Source of the DNA: Actinomycetota bacterium
Lineage (GTDB): Bacteria; Actinomycetota; Acidimicrobiia; IMCC26256; PALSA-555
Length of the DNA: 64,000 bases
Assembly: GCA_003140175.1 (NCBI GenBank)
Contig: PLJD01000070.1
Span: 26,757-90,756, forward strand
Direction: 5' to 3'
The notes beneath the pieces were generated by a model. The model did not search any database, was not told the DNA's origin, and saw nothing but the letters and a program-made list of their open reading frames with translations. The translations under genes were made by a program, and so were the position numbers. How positions within the stretch are numbered: position 1 is the stretch's first letter; each line of letters begins with the position of its first letter. Shown here piece by piece: positions 8,106 to 16,656 of the stretch.

Positions 8106-9074
8106 TCAGGCGCGGCGTTCCAACGGCAGGTCGGCTTTGCCGAGCGGTGATTGCCACCGCAGCCGAGTGCGTGGACCGAACTCGTGCTGGCCGTTTTGCA
8201 CCCAGCTGATCGAATGCCCGAGGTGCTCCACGAAGTGGACGAAATCGGCGGTGGGGGGCGTCCGGCAGGCCAGCCACACGACCGGTTCGAGCTTGTGACC
8301 AGAGGCGGGCTGCGCCAGGGACCAGGCTGACCAGGCGAGCAGCCCGAGGGATTTCAGCGCCTGGGTTGGCCGGGCCCCGGGGCCACCGTTCACTCCCCGG
8401 CCGACGATCAGGACGCCGTCGTCGCAGGCGACGACGGCCGGGCCGAGGTCGGGCACGGTGACGAGACCGAGCGCCAAATCGCGGGTTCGCAAGGCGCGAA
8501 CGAGCGCGGCGAGGCTCGGTTCGTTGAGCACGGCCGGCTGACGAGCGAGCACCTGACGCAGCGGCGGAACGCCGATGGGTTCCAACCAGCGCTCGTCGCG
8601 CTCACCGAGCCCGCCGATCCACCAGGCGAGCCCGCCGGCCAGCTCCGCGTGCTGGGCGAGTGGCACTGGACCCTCGATCACGCCGCGCAGCGAGCGGTGC
8701 ACCAGCTCCGAGCTCACCGGGTCCTGGGCCAGGATCTGGCTTTCGTCCCGGTCGAGCGTGAATTCGACGAACGGCTCGGGCCGGCCGTTGAGCCCGACCA
8801 CGGTTCCACGGCCGATCACCCCGACGCCGGTGTCGAGGAACAGCCAGAGGCAGTCACCGGTCTTCATCGAACGAAAGCCGGATTCGAGCGCACCCGACCC
8901 GCGGTCGATGCGACCCGCCAGCACGGCTCGCCGGTAGTCCGCGTAGTCGAGTCCCCGCATCGGCCCCTTGGGGCCCGCGAACCGCCGGCCGGCGTCGTCG
9001 AGCACGGGATAGAGCCACTCGGCCCGCGTCGACGTCCGGATCGCCGATTCGCTCGCGCTGTGCTCAGGATCCAT
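8106..9074 (-). CDS. Unknown protein with a possible N-terminal PUA/EVE-like domain
   Basis: 322 aa from the ATG at 9074; the in-frame extension to 9113 has no support. No signal peptide or membrane helix. Residues about 20-110 contain FRSMKTGDCLWLFLDTGVGVIGRGTVVG, which resembles the strand-loop-strand of PUA/EVE/ASCH-type nucleic-acid-binding domains; this is inference by eye. The rest (about 110-322) is unfamiliar, Leu/Ala-rich and ends with an aromatic patch HFVEHLGHSISWVQNG. No neighbour on the same strand shares an operon. Function unknown. Confidence 0.6.
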   Translation of the reverse strand: MDPEHSASESAIRTSTRAEWLYPVLDDAGRRFAGPKGPMRGLDYADYRRAVLAGRIDRGSGALESGFRSMKTGDCLWLFLDTGVGVIGRGTVVGLNGRPEPFVEFTLDRDESQILAQDPVSSELVHRSLRGVIEGPVPLAQHAELAGGLAWWIGGLGERDERWLEPIGVPPLRQVLARQPAVLNEPSLAALVRALRTRDLALGLVTVPDLGPAVVACDDGVLIVGRGVNGGPGARPTQALKSLGLLAWSAWSLAQPASGHKLEPVVWLACRTPPTADFVHFVEHLGHSISWVQNGQHEFGPRTRLRWQSPLGKADLPLERRA

Positions 9075-9249
9075 CGAAGCTGCCCAATCCGGCGACCGGT
9101 GTCCGCACGACACCTTGAACGGCGCCTGATAGTAGGGGACGGCCGTCTGGCCTGACCACCCGTTGATCGACCGACCGGCCTGGCCTCACCGAACGCCCGG
9201 CATCGGTTGCTCGGTCGTGGCTCTCCCACCCGGTCAGGTCGGGGACGCG

Positions 9250-9281
9250 GCAGCCCCCCGGGTGGAGGCCCGGGGGGCTGC
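9250..9281. terminator. Strong GC hairpin terminator
   Basis: Perfect 13-bp arms GCAGCCCCCCGGG / CCCGGGGGGCTGC with a 6-nt loop, 56 bp downstream of the minus-strand secreted-protein gene at 9337. No U-tract. Confidence 0.7.
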
Positions 9282-9336
9282 ACCAGTCCAAAGTGTTCCG
9301 GCGTGGTCGGCTCAGCCGACCCGCGGTCTCACCCGC

Positions 9337-9966
9337 TCAGCCGTTCAGCGCCTGGCAGGATTTCTGAGCCGTGAACGCCGTGTTGAGCTGCGGCGACGAG
9401 AACTGGTCGGCAGCCTGGAAGGTGCTCTGGTTCTGGGTCTCGAGGGTATTGAGCTGGCTCTGGAGCGTGTTGAAGGCGGACTCGAAGTCCGAGACCGACG
9501 CCGTGGGGACGGTCTGCGCGCTCGAGACCAGGCTCTTGAACCCGTCCCGGAGCTGCACGAACCCAGCGCGGATCGCCGAGGCGAACTGCCCACCCATCGG
9601 AGCCTTCGGAGTCCCGGCCTTCTGCAACGCCGCGATCAGCTTGTTCGCTCGGCTCACGTTGTCCTTGAGGAACGTCGTGAACTTCGCTTTGACGTCCGGG
9701 AGCGACTTGGGGTTCTTGATGTTCGCCTCGAAGATCTTCTCGAGCTTGGCGGCGTCGTTCTTGTAGGACACGAGGGCTGAACAGACCGCCCCGGACCACT
9801 TGGCGGGTGAGACGGAGGCGGCAGCCACCGACGAGCCCTGAGCGCCGAAGGCGGACCCAGAGGCGAGCACGGCGATCAACGCGCCGGCGCCGACGGCGGC
9901 GCCGACGGCGCGCCGGATCCGGCTGGCAGGTCCGCGGCGCGGGCGGACGCTGGAGATTGCACTCAA
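9337..9966 (-). CDS. Secreted helical protein of unknown function (paralogue of 45157-46017)
   Basis: 209 aa. The TTG start at 9966 is supported by GAGGAG 7 nt upstream. A twin-arginine-free signal peptide (about 1-42) ends SGSAFGAQG. The mature part is Ala/Lys/Gln-rich and predicted helical, with Trp then Cys near its N-terminus (AKWSGAVCSAL) and a Cys near the C-terminus (KSCQALNG), likely disulfide-bonded. The segment LIAALQKAGTPKAPMGGQF is echoed by LLDQLDEAGTPKAAHGNAF in the protein at 45157, so they belong to one uncharacterised secreted family. A strong terminator follows at 9250. Confidence 0.8.
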   Translation of the reverse strand: MSAISSVRPRRGPASRIRRAVGAAVGAGALIAVLASGSAFGAQGSSVAAASVSPAKWSGAVCSALVSYKNDAAKLEKIFEANIKNPKSLPDVKAKFTTFLKDNVSRANKLIAALQKAGTPKAPMGGQFASAIRAGFVQLRDGFKSLVSSAQTVPTASVSDFESAFNTLQSQLNTLETQNQSTFQAADQFSSPQLNTAFTAQKSCQALNG

Positions 9967-10432
9967 GATGGGGCTCCTCTGCGGTTGGTCTCGGTCGCGA
10001 CGTGCGGACCCATTCAGGGCCAGCGCCCCGGCGATCGGTCATCGGGGTTCGCTCCGCCTCCGCTCGGCGGTGGGCGAAGACCTTAGCCGCACCCCGGCGT
10101 CGGACCGACTCTCGGTCCAGGACCGTCGGGATCGTCGCGGTGCGCCGGGCTCGTGGGACCGTCGGTCCGGGGACGGCCGGTCCTCCCGGGACGTGGCGCG
10201 CGCCGCGCTCAGCACTCGACCGTCGGACGCTCCCCGACGTCCCGCGCTGCCGGGGACGCCTCGGGCGTCGATTGCTATATGGTCCGCGTGGCGTGCGGAT
10301 CGTGACGGGACTTGACCCACGGGCGGGCCCCATCTCGGGTGGCCGTCCAGATGGCACCGCCGCGATCCCGTCGGCCCCTGAGCGGTCCACGACGCGTGGG
10401 CGCCGACCGCCGACCGCATCCGGGACGTCCCG
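9967..10432. other. Divergent intergenic region upstream of cobQ
   Basis: 466 bases, no gene. One AT-rich patch with TATATGG near 10275-10283 could be a -10 region for cobQ. I looked for the conserved cobalamin-riboswitch core and did not find it. Confidence 0.5.
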
Positions 10433-11947
10433 GTGACGCGGACCCCATCGCAGGGTCGTCCCGGCCTGCGGGGGGCACTCATGGTCTGTGGCACCGGCTC
10501 GGACGTCGGCAAGACGACGGTCGTGGCGGGTTTGTGTCGCCTGCTCGCTCGGCGCGGGGTGCGGGTGGCGCCCTTCAAGGCCCAGAACATGGCCTTGAAC
10601 TCCGTGGTGACGGACGGCGGCCATGAGATCGGCCGGGCCCAGGCGTTGCAGGCGGCCGCCGCCCGGGTCCCGGCCGAGGTGGAGATGAACCCGGTGCTCC
10701 TCAAGCCGACCAGCGAGCGGACCGCGCAGGTCGTGGTCCGGGGCCACGCGGTCGGTGTGATGGGCGCCGTCGAGTACCACAACTTCAAGCCCCGTCTCTT
10801 CGAGGTCGTGCTCGACGCGCTGGCCGACTTGCGCGCCCGTTACGACGTGGTGCTGCTCGAGGGCGCGGGCAGTCCCGCCGAGATCAACCTGCTCGAACAT
10901 GACATCGCGAATCTGCGCGTCGCCTCGGCGGCGGGGATCGACGCGGTGCTGGTCGGCGACATCGACCGGGGCGGTGTGTTCGCGAGCCTGTACGGCACCG
11001 TCGCCCTGCTGCCCGAGCCGCAACGCGCCCGGGTGCGGGGATTCGTGATCAACAAGCTGCGGGGCGATCCGGCGCTGCTCGGCGACGGGTCCGCACAACT
11101 CGAGGCGCGCTGCGGGATCCCGACGGTGGGCGTCCTGCCGTGGGTCGAGGGTCCGGGGCTCGACGCCGAAGATTCCCTGGCGTTGCGCGCCCCGGCCTCA
11201 GACGTCTCCGTCCCGCTGGCCGAGGTCCTCGACGTGGCCGTCGTGACCCTCCCCCGAATCGCGAACTTCACCGACGTCGATCCGCTGGTGGTCGAGCCGG
11301 GCGTCCGGGTCCGGTTCGTGCACGACCCGGCCGGGCTCGGAGACCCTGACCTGGTGGTCGTGCCGGGCAGCAAGGCCACCGTCGACGACCTGGGCTGGCT
11401 GCGAGCGCGCGGCCTGGCCGACGCGCTGGCCCACATCTCGGGCGTCGGGCTCGGCATCTGCGGCGGCTACCAGATGTTGGGACGGGGGCTCGACGACCCG
11501 ATCGAGTCGGCCGCCGGCTTCGTCGAAGGGCTCGGCCTGCTGCCGGTCTCGACCCAATTCGAAGCCGAGAAGGTGCTGCGACGGTGTCGGGGAACCGCGT
11601 TGGAGTGCCCCATCGACGGGTACCAGATTCATCACGGCCGGGTCCACGCCGAGGGCGGCGAGCCCTTCGTCGCGCTCGACCGCTCCGGGGGTGAGCCGGT
11701 GCTCGACGGCGTGCAGAGCGGCCGCTGGTACGGGACCACGGTGCATGGTCTCTTCGAGGCGGACCGGTTCCGCGGCGCGTTCCTCGCTCGTGTCGCGGCG
11801 CAGGCCGGCAAGCGGTTCGTCGCGTCGGGCGTCTCCTACGAGACCCACCGTCAGGCCCGGATCGATCACCTCGCCGATGTCCTCGACGCACATCTCGACG
11901 TGTCGGCCCTCGACGCCTTCATCGCCGGGGCCCGTCCGCCTCGCTGA
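10433..11947 (+). CDS. cobQ: Cobyric acid synthase, glutamine-hydrolysing
   Basis: 504 aa, full family length. The N-terminal dethiobiotin-synthetase-like ATPase domain has CGTGSDVGKTT (about 19-29), the substrate loop PFKAQNMALNS and DIDRGGVFASLYGT. The C-terminal class I amidotransferase domain has nucleophile Cys in GICGGYQMLG and the His/Glu end motif TTVHGLFE. It amidates side chains b, d, e and g of adenosylcobyrinic diamide in cobalamin synthesis. No other cobalamin gene lies next to it. GTG 10433 is taken as start; ATG 10481 just before the ATPase domain is possible. Confidence 0.96.
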   Translation: MTRTPSQGRPGLRGALMVCGTGSDVGKTTVVAGLCRLLARRGVRVAPFKAQNMALNSVVTDGGHEIGRAQALQAAAARVPAEVEMNPVLLKPTSERTAQVVVRGHAVGVMGAVEYHNFKPRLFEVVLDALADLRARYDVVLLEGAGSPAEINLLEHDIANLRVASAAGIDAVLVGDIDRGGVFASLYGTVALLPEPQRARVRGFVINKLRGDPALLGDGSAQLEARCGIPTVGVLPWVEGPGLDAEDSLALRAPASDVSVPLAEVLDVAVVTLPRIANFTDVDPLVVEPGVRVRFVHDPAGLGDPDLVVVPGSKATVDDLGWLRARGLADALAHISGVGLGICGGYQMLGRGLDDPIESAAGFVEGLGLLPVSTQFEAEKVLRRCRGTALECPIDGYQIHHGRVHAEGGEPFVALDRSGGEPVLDGVQSGRWYGTTVHGLFEADRFRGAFLARVAAQAGKRFVASGVSYETHRQARIDHLADVLDAHLDVSALDAFIAGARPPR

Positions 11948-11962
11948 CCCGGGCGTGAGCCC

Positions 11963-11983
11963 CGGGCGGGTCGTCACCGCCCG
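11963..11983. terminator. Hairpin between convergent cobQ and hypothetical gene
   Basis: CGGGCGG / CCGCCCG arms (7 bp) with a 7-nt loop in the 39-bp gap, preceded by an overlapping CCCGGG palindrome pair. It may serve both strands. Confidence 0.5.
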
Positions 11984-11986
11984 CGG

Positions 11987-12403
11987 CTACGGGGCCGGTC
12001 GCTGCCCGGTGGCGAGCAGGGGCTCGTCGACCGACCCGGGGACGACGACCTGCCAGTTTCGTGCCTCGAGCTGGCTGCGGGTCATGCGAACCGTCCCGGC
12101 CGGCACCCCGCCGCGCGAGCAGGTGAAGACCCACGTCGTCCCCTGGTCGACGACGTCGTTGACTGCCGTGGTCTGACCGGGTTGCGCCACGGTCACCAGC
12201 ATCGCGTCGCCCGGGTGTCCACCGTTGACCTGCACGTTGAGGTCGAACGGGGTTCGGTTCACGACGTTGACCTGGTCGACAAAGCTGGGCGCCTGCACGA
12301 CCCGTCCGGCAGCCAGCAGGACGAGCACGAGCACGACGACGGCGGCGGTCCCACCAACGTTGGGTGATCGCCGCAGGGCCGGGGGGGCGGATCTGGGTTG
12401 CAC
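11987..12403 (-). CDS. Single-pass membrane or exported protein of unknown function
   Basis: 138 aa. A hydrophobic helix at about residues 17-34 (GGTAAVVVLVLVLLAAG) follows a short basic head, then a beta-rich extracytoplasmic domain with VDQVNVVNRTPFDLNVQVNG and a single Cys in VFTCSRGG. The domain looks like a small beta-sandwich but I cannot name a family. GTG start at 12403 without a clear ribosome site, so the start is uncertain. Convergent with cobQ and divergent from the reductoisomerase-like gene. Confidence 0.65.
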   Translation of the reverse strand: MQPRSAPPALRRSPNVGGTAAVVVLVLVLLAAGRVVQAPSFVDQVNVVNRTPFDLNVQVNGGHPGDAMLVTVAQPGQTTAVNDVVDQGTTWVFTCSRGGVPAGTVRMTRSQLEARNWQVVVPGSVDEPLLATGQRPAP

Positions 12404-12499
12404 TCAGCGGGCTCATCGGTCTCTTCGGGGGATGCGGGCAGATGGTCTGCGCCCCCGCCGGCTCGAGCCGGAGCCGGGCGGCTACAACACCGGGCGTTC

Positions 12500-12505
12500 T
12501 AGAGT
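12500..12505 (+). promoter_or_regulatory. -10 box TAGAGT of leaderless transcript
   Basis: TAGAGT ends 9 nt before the ATG at 12515, leaving no room for a ribosome-binding leader. Confidence 0.5.
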
Positions 12506-12514
12506 GCCGTCGAT

Positions 12515-13489
12515 ATGGCGACGATCTTCCACGACGAGGACGGCGACCTCGCTGATCTCTCCGGTGCCACCGTGGCTGTGGTCGGCTACGGCAACCAGGG
12601 CCGCTCCTGGGCGCTGAATCTGCGCGACTCGGGCTTGGACGTCCAGGTCTGTGTCCGCGCGGACGCGACTCGGGAGCAGGCCGCCACGGACGGCTTCGCC
12701 ACCAGTGAGGTGGCCGCGGCGAGCGACGCTGACGTCGTCTGTGTCCTAGTGCCCGACGACGTGATCCCCTCGTTGCCGTTGCAGCGTCCAGCGACAGGAC
12801 TCACCGTCGTCGCGAGCGGCTACACGCTCGCCTTCGACCGCTTCGATCCCGACGGCGACCAGGGTCTCGTGGCGCCGCGCATGCTCGGACCCGAAGTGCG
12901 TCGCTGCTACGAGGAGGGTGTCGGATTCATCACCGCCGTCGGTGTTCACCGAGACGTCACGGGCTCGGCGAAACGACGGGTGCTCGCCGTGGCGAAGGCG
13001 ATCGGCGGCCTGCGCCAAGGAGCGATCGAACTCACACCCACCCAGGAGGCGATCCTCGACCTCGCGGTGGAGCAGGCGCTCTCCCCCGCGCTGGGCCTCG
13101 TGAACAACATGTTCGTCCAGGTCATGACGGAGCACGGGATCCCTCTCGAGGCGGTCATCACCGAATTGGTCCTCTCGGGCGAATTCGAACGCACGATGCG
13201 GCTCGTGCGCGAGGGGGGCTACGCGGCGCAGTTCGGATTCCACTCGCCGACCAGCCAGTACGGCCAGCTCACCCGGCGCGAGGCCTACGCCGACATCGAC
13301 GTCGGGACCACCATGCGGAGCCTCGTCGACGACATCGTGTCGGGACGATTCGCCGACGAGTGGGATTCGGAGCGCGACGCCGGCTACCCGAAGCTCGTCT
13401 CGCTCCGGGAGCGGCACGCCGGCCCCGCCGTCCGGCAGTTCGAAGAGGCCTTGCGCCAGGAACTGGGCGAGGGTGCGATCCATCGTTGA
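12515..13489 (+). CDS. Ketol-acid reductoisomerase-like NAD(P) enzyme, divergent at the active site
   Basis: 324 aa, class I KARI length. The Rossmann motif GYGNQG (24-29) and the C-terminal helical domain with Asp182, Glu186 (LDLAVEQ), Glu225 and Ser244 are recognisable. Classical catalytic positions are changed: the HGF loop is SGY (101-103), the Lys of APKGPGH is Arg122 in APRMLGP, and the second metal helix has Glu217 displaced relative to the usual ExxxE. It is therefore unlikely to be the housekeeping ilvC of valine/isoleucine synthesis; a relative acting on another substrate is more likely. It has no ilvB/ilvN neighbours. Confidence 0.8.
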   Translation: MATIFHDEDGDLADLSGATVAVVGYGNQGRSWALNLRDSGLDVQVCVRADATREQAATDGFATSEVAAASDADVVCVLVPDDVIPSLPLQRPATGLTVVASGYTLAFDRFDPDGDQGLVAPRMLGPEVRRCYEEGVGFITAVGVHRDVTGSAKRRVLAVAKAIGGLRQGAIELTPTQEAILDLAVEQALSPALGLVNNMFVQVMTEHGIPLEAVITELVLSGEFERTMRLVREGGYAAQFGFHSPTSQYGQLTRREAYADIDVGTTMRSLVDDIVSGRFADEWDSERDAGYPKLVSLRERHAGPAVRQFEEALRQELGEGAIHR

Positions 13490-13620
13490 GCGAGCCCGCC
13501 GGGTTGGTCCGGACGGGCATGCGCCGACACCGGACGAACCGTCGGCGGTGAGCTGCGGTCGGTGTTTCCGGGCGGGAGCCCCGGGGACACCCGATCCGCC
13601 CCCCGAGTCGAGTTGGAGCC

Positions 13621-14727
13621 ATGGCTCACGAGTTTGACGACGAGGTGCGCAAGGAACGCCGCCGCATGCGGGCGGTCGCGATCCGCACCACCGACGTGTC
13701 GAGGAACCTGGACCTCTTCTTGGCGTTCGCGGTCGCCGGCGTGCTCGGGAACCGATTCTTCTTGGTCGTCACCGGCTACCCGCAGCTCGGGAACAGCACG
13801 CTCCATATCTCCCATGCGATCTGGGGTGGCGTCATGATGGTCACCGCGATCGTCGTCGCCGTCGCGTTCATCGCCCCGAGTGGCCGCACGGTCGTCGCCG
13901 TGCTGGGCGGCGCGGGATTCGGGTGGTTCGTCGACGAACTCGGCAAGTTCATCACCCGGGACGTCAACTACTTCTTCCGCCCGACCTTGGCGCTGATCTA
14001 CTCGCTGTTCGTCGTGATGTACCTCGTCTTCCGCTCGCTCGAGCGACGGGCATTCCGACCCGAGGAGGGGATCCTCAACGCCCTCGAGGCTCTCAAGTCG
14101 GCCGCGATCGGACGGCTCGAGGAGCCCCAACGCCAGGGCGCGCTGAGCCTGCTCGACGCGACCTGCAAGGACCATCCGCTCACCCCCAAGGTGCGGGACC
14201 TCTTGCATCACGTGGCGACGATTCCGCGACCACCGCCGGCTCGGCTGACCCGGATGTGGCGGCGGCTCCTCCACCTCTACGAAGGCTGGACCGAGCGTCG
14301 CGGCTTCGTCGCGACCGTCAGCGCCTTCTTCACCGTGCTCGCGCTCTTCGATGTCGCGCAGGTGCTCGCGATCACCCTCGGCCGGTCGGGGCTGCACGAC
14401 TTCGTGCGCTGGGCGACGGTCATCTCGTCGGTCGTCTCGCTGCTCTTCGTGATCGTCGGCGCCTGCCTGCTGCCCCGAGCTCGGTTGGCCGCCTTCCGAT
14501 GGTTCGAGGCCGGTGTCCTGGTGGCCATCTTCATCACCCAGGTTTTCCTGTTCGCCAACGACCAGCTCGGGGGCGTGCTGGACCTCGCGGTGACCCTCGC
14601 GGTCTGGGCGGGCCTGCGGTCGATCATCGGCTTGGAGGCGGCCGCCGCCCGGGATGTTGGCGGCGAGACCGCTCCGACGTCGGAGCCGCTCGCGGTCACG
14701 CCCGACGCGGCGCCGCCCGGACCCTAA
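13621..14727 (+). CDS. Integral membrane protein of unknown function
   Basis: 368 aa. A charged head (1-25) precedes about seven hydrophobic segments: near 32-50, 65-85, 90-105, 115-135 (NYFFRPTLALIYSLFVVMYLVF), then after a soluble helical loop of roughly 100 residues, 232-255, 268-285 and 295-345. The embedded FGWFVDELGKFITRDVNYFF motif carries Asp, Glu and Lys within a membrane segment, suggesting a functional pore or catalytic site, but I do not know the family. It lies 34 bp before the CaiB gene and may be co-transcribed with it. Confidence 0.75.
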   Translation: MAHEFDDEVRKERRRMRAVAIRTTDVSRNLDLFLAFAVAGVLGNRFFLVVTGYPQLGNSTLHISHAIWGGVMMVTAIVVAVAFIAPSGRTVVAVLGGAGFGWFVDELGKFITRDVNYFFRPTLALIYSLFVVMYLVFRSLERRAFRPEEGILNALEALKSAAIGRLEEPQRQGALSLLDATCKDHPLTPKVRDLLHHVATIPRPPPARLTRMWRRLLHLYEGWTERRGFVATVSAFFTVLALFDVAQVLAITLGRSGLHDFVRWATVISSVVSLLFVIVGACLLPRARLAAFRWFEAGVLVAIFITQVFLFANDQLGGVLDLAVTLAVWAGLRSIIGLEAAAARDVGGETAPTSEPLAVTPDAAPPGP

Positions 14728-14760
14728 GCCACGGCGGCCCGGCGAGGAGGAACCGCGCAG

Positions 14761-15966
14761 ATGGATGACGGGGCTGTCGACGGCTCGGAGCCGACCGTGT
14801 CCCCACTCACCGGTGTCCGGGTCGTCGAGCTCACGTCCATCGTCGCGGGCCCCTACGTCGGTCTCCTGCTCGCGGACCTGGGTGCCGACGTGATCAAGGT
14901 CGAGCCGCCGGGAGGTGATCGAGCCCGGGACCTCGGCCCCCGCGTCAGCGATGACATGGCGGCGGTGTTCTTGAACCTGAATCGGGGGAAGCGCAGCGTC
15001 GTCCTCGACCTCGCGACCGGCGAGGGCCGACACCAGCTCAAGGCCCTGACCGATACCGCGGATGCCTTCGTCCACAACCTGCGCCCCGACGCCGCCACCC
15101 GCTGCGGCGCGGACGCCGAGACGTTGCGGGCTGGTCATCGGGAGCTCGTGCACTGCACGATCCGGGGCTATGGCTCCGCAGGCCCGCACCGAGATCTGCC
15201 GGCGTACGACGACATCATCCAGGCCGCGGCCGGGATCGCGGCGCAACAGGAATGGGTCGCGGGCGAGCCGATGTACGTCGCGACGGCGATCGCCGACAAG
15301 GTCGCCGGCCTGACCGCAGCGTTGGCGGTCACCGCCGCGCTGCACGGGCGCGCCAGCACCGGGGTGGGAGCCGAGATCGAGCTGCCGATGTTCGAATCGC
15401 TCGTCGCGTTCGGTCTCCTCGAGCACCTGTGGGGCCGGACCTTCGTCCCGGCCCGCGGGGAGGCCCGGTACCCGAGGATCGGGTCGCCGGCGCGGCGGCC
15501 GTTCCGGACGTCCGACGGCTGGATCTCGGTCGTCGTCTACACCGACGACCATTGGCAACGCTTCTTCGACCTGATCGGCCGACCCGAGCTTGCCCGCGAC
15601 GACCGCTTCGCGACGCTGGGCACGAGGACGGAGCATCTCGACGCGCTCTACCCGCTCGTCGAAGCGAGCCTGGGCACCCAGTCGACCGAGGACTGGCTGG
15701 AACGCCTCCACGGCGCCGGGATCCCCGCCGGGCGTTACGCCCGTGTCGAAGACCTCTTCGACGACCCCCACCTTCGCACGGTCGGCTTCTTCGAAACGGT
15801 CCACCACCCAAGCGAAGGCGAGCTCGTGCAGTACGCGACGCCGGTCGTCTTCGACGGCCAACGACCCCACGTGCGCGCGCCGGCACCGCACCTCGGCGAG
15901 CACACCGCCGAGGTTCTGCGCGAGATCGTGGACGGCCCGCCCCGAGCGCCCGACCCGAGCACCTAA
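14761..15966 (+). CDS. CaiB/BaiF family CoA-transferase
   Basis: 401 aa. GAGGAGG (14744-14750) 10 nt upstream supports the ATG. Family landmarks: GVRVVELTSIVAGPYVG (18-34), LGADVIKVEPPGGD (40-53), LNLNRGKRSVVLDL (71-84), and Asp179 in ATAIADKVAG as the likely catalytic aspartate that forms the acyl-anhydride. The loop reads PAYDDIIQA, as in true transferases, not the racemase-type GHDINY seen at 1766. It moves CoA between carboxylic acids in the cytosol; substrate unknown. Convergent with the metallo-hydrolase at 16019. Confidence 0.93.
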   Translation: MDDGAVDGSEPTVSPLTGVRVVELTSIVAGPYVGLLLADLGADVIKVEPPGGDRARDLGPRVSDDMAAVFLNLNRGKRSVVLDLATGEGRHQLKALTDTADAFVHNLRPDAATRCGADAETLRAGHRELVHCTIRGYGSAGPHRDLPAYDDIIQAAAGIAAQQEWVAGEPMYVATAIADKVAGLTAALAVTAALHGRASTGVGAEIELPMFESLVAFGLLEHLWGRTFVPARGEARYPRIGSPARRPFRTSDGWISVVVYTDDHWQRFFDLIGRPELARDDRFATLGTRTEHLDALYPLVEASLGTQSTEDWLERLHGAGIPAGRYARVEDLFDDPHLRTVGFFETVHHPSEGELVQYATPVVFDGQRPHVRAPAPHLGEHTAEVLREIVDGPPRAPDPST

Positions 15967-16018
15967 TTCGGCTCGACCGGCCGGCTCCGTCCCGGGCGCC
16001 GCGACGCCGAGCCGCCCG

Positions 16019-16642
16019 TCAGTGGCCGCGTGCGATCCACTCCTCGAGATGCGGTGCCTCGGTCCCCACGGTCGTCGACTCGCCGTGTCCGGTGTGAACG
16101 ACCGTCTCAGCCGGGAGCACCAACAACCGATCACGGATCGAGGCGATGATGGTCGGGAAGTCCGAGTTCGACCGGCCCGTCGCCCCCGGCCCGCCCTGGA
16201 AGAGCGTGTCGCCGCCGAACACGTGACCGTCAGGACCGAGCAGACAGACGCCTCCCGGGCTGTGACCGGGCGTGTGCAGGACACGCAGGCGCGACCCGGC
16301 GACCTCGAGCTCCGCACCCTCCCGCAGCTCGCCATCGGGTCGACGACTCGGGTACACGTCGTCCCAGAGCATCTCGTCGGCACGGTGCAACAAGATCGGA
16401 GCTGAGCCGGTCGCACGCGACAGCGCGTCCGCCGCGTTGATGTGGTCGTTGTGGCCGTGGGTGCACACAATCGCTCGCACGACCCGATCACCGACCGCGG
16501 CGGCAATCGGCGCCGCGTCGTGCGCGGCGTCCACGACCAGCACCTCGTGATCATCACCGAGGATCCAGACGTTGTTCTCAACCGGGAAGCTCTCACCGTC
16601 GATGGTGAACATCCCGTTCGTGTGAACGAGCTCGATCCGCAC
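16019..16642 (-). CDS. MBL-fold metallo-hydrolase paired with mycothiol-dependent formaldehyde dehydrogenase
   Basis: 207 aa with a complete metallo-beta-lactamase zinc site: THGHNDH (His62, His64, Asp66, His67), a later His in HTPGHSPGG and Asp in GGDTLF. It follows the dehydrogenase gene by 14 bp on the same strand. In mycobacteria an MBL gene is likewise next to mscR, and hydrolysis of the S-formylmycothiol product has been proposed for it, by analogy with glyoxalase II. GTG start at 16642. The family role is established only as thioester-type hydrolase. Confidence 0.92.
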   Translation of the reverse strand: MRIELVHTNGMFTIDGESFPVENNVWILGDDHEVLVVDAAHDAAPIAAAVGDRVVRAIVCTHGHNDHINAADALSRATGSAPILLHRADEMLWDDVYPSRRPDGELREGAELEVAGSRLRVLHTPGHSPGGVCLLGPDGHVFGGDTLFQGGPGATGRSNSDFPTIIASIRDRLLVLPAETVVHTGHGESTTVGTEAPHLEEWIARGH

Positions 16643-16656
16643 CGCCGACCCGGGGT

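Noticed and set aside
9967-10432. Cobalamin riboswitch before cobQ
   Set aside because: No recognisable B12-box or conserved core in the region.
9329-11098. 589-codon minus-strand frame across the secreted protein and cobQ
   Set aside because: Overlaps two well supported genes and has no recognisable domain.
12515-13489. Canonical ilvC
   Set aside because: Several catalytic positions differ, and no ilvB/ilvN is adjacent; kept as KARI-like.
13384-16596. A 1070-codon open frame on the minus strand
   Set aside because: It is antisense to the reductoisomerase-like, membrane and CaiB genes, and its translation is low-complexity Arg/Asp/Glu-rich; a product of high GC content.
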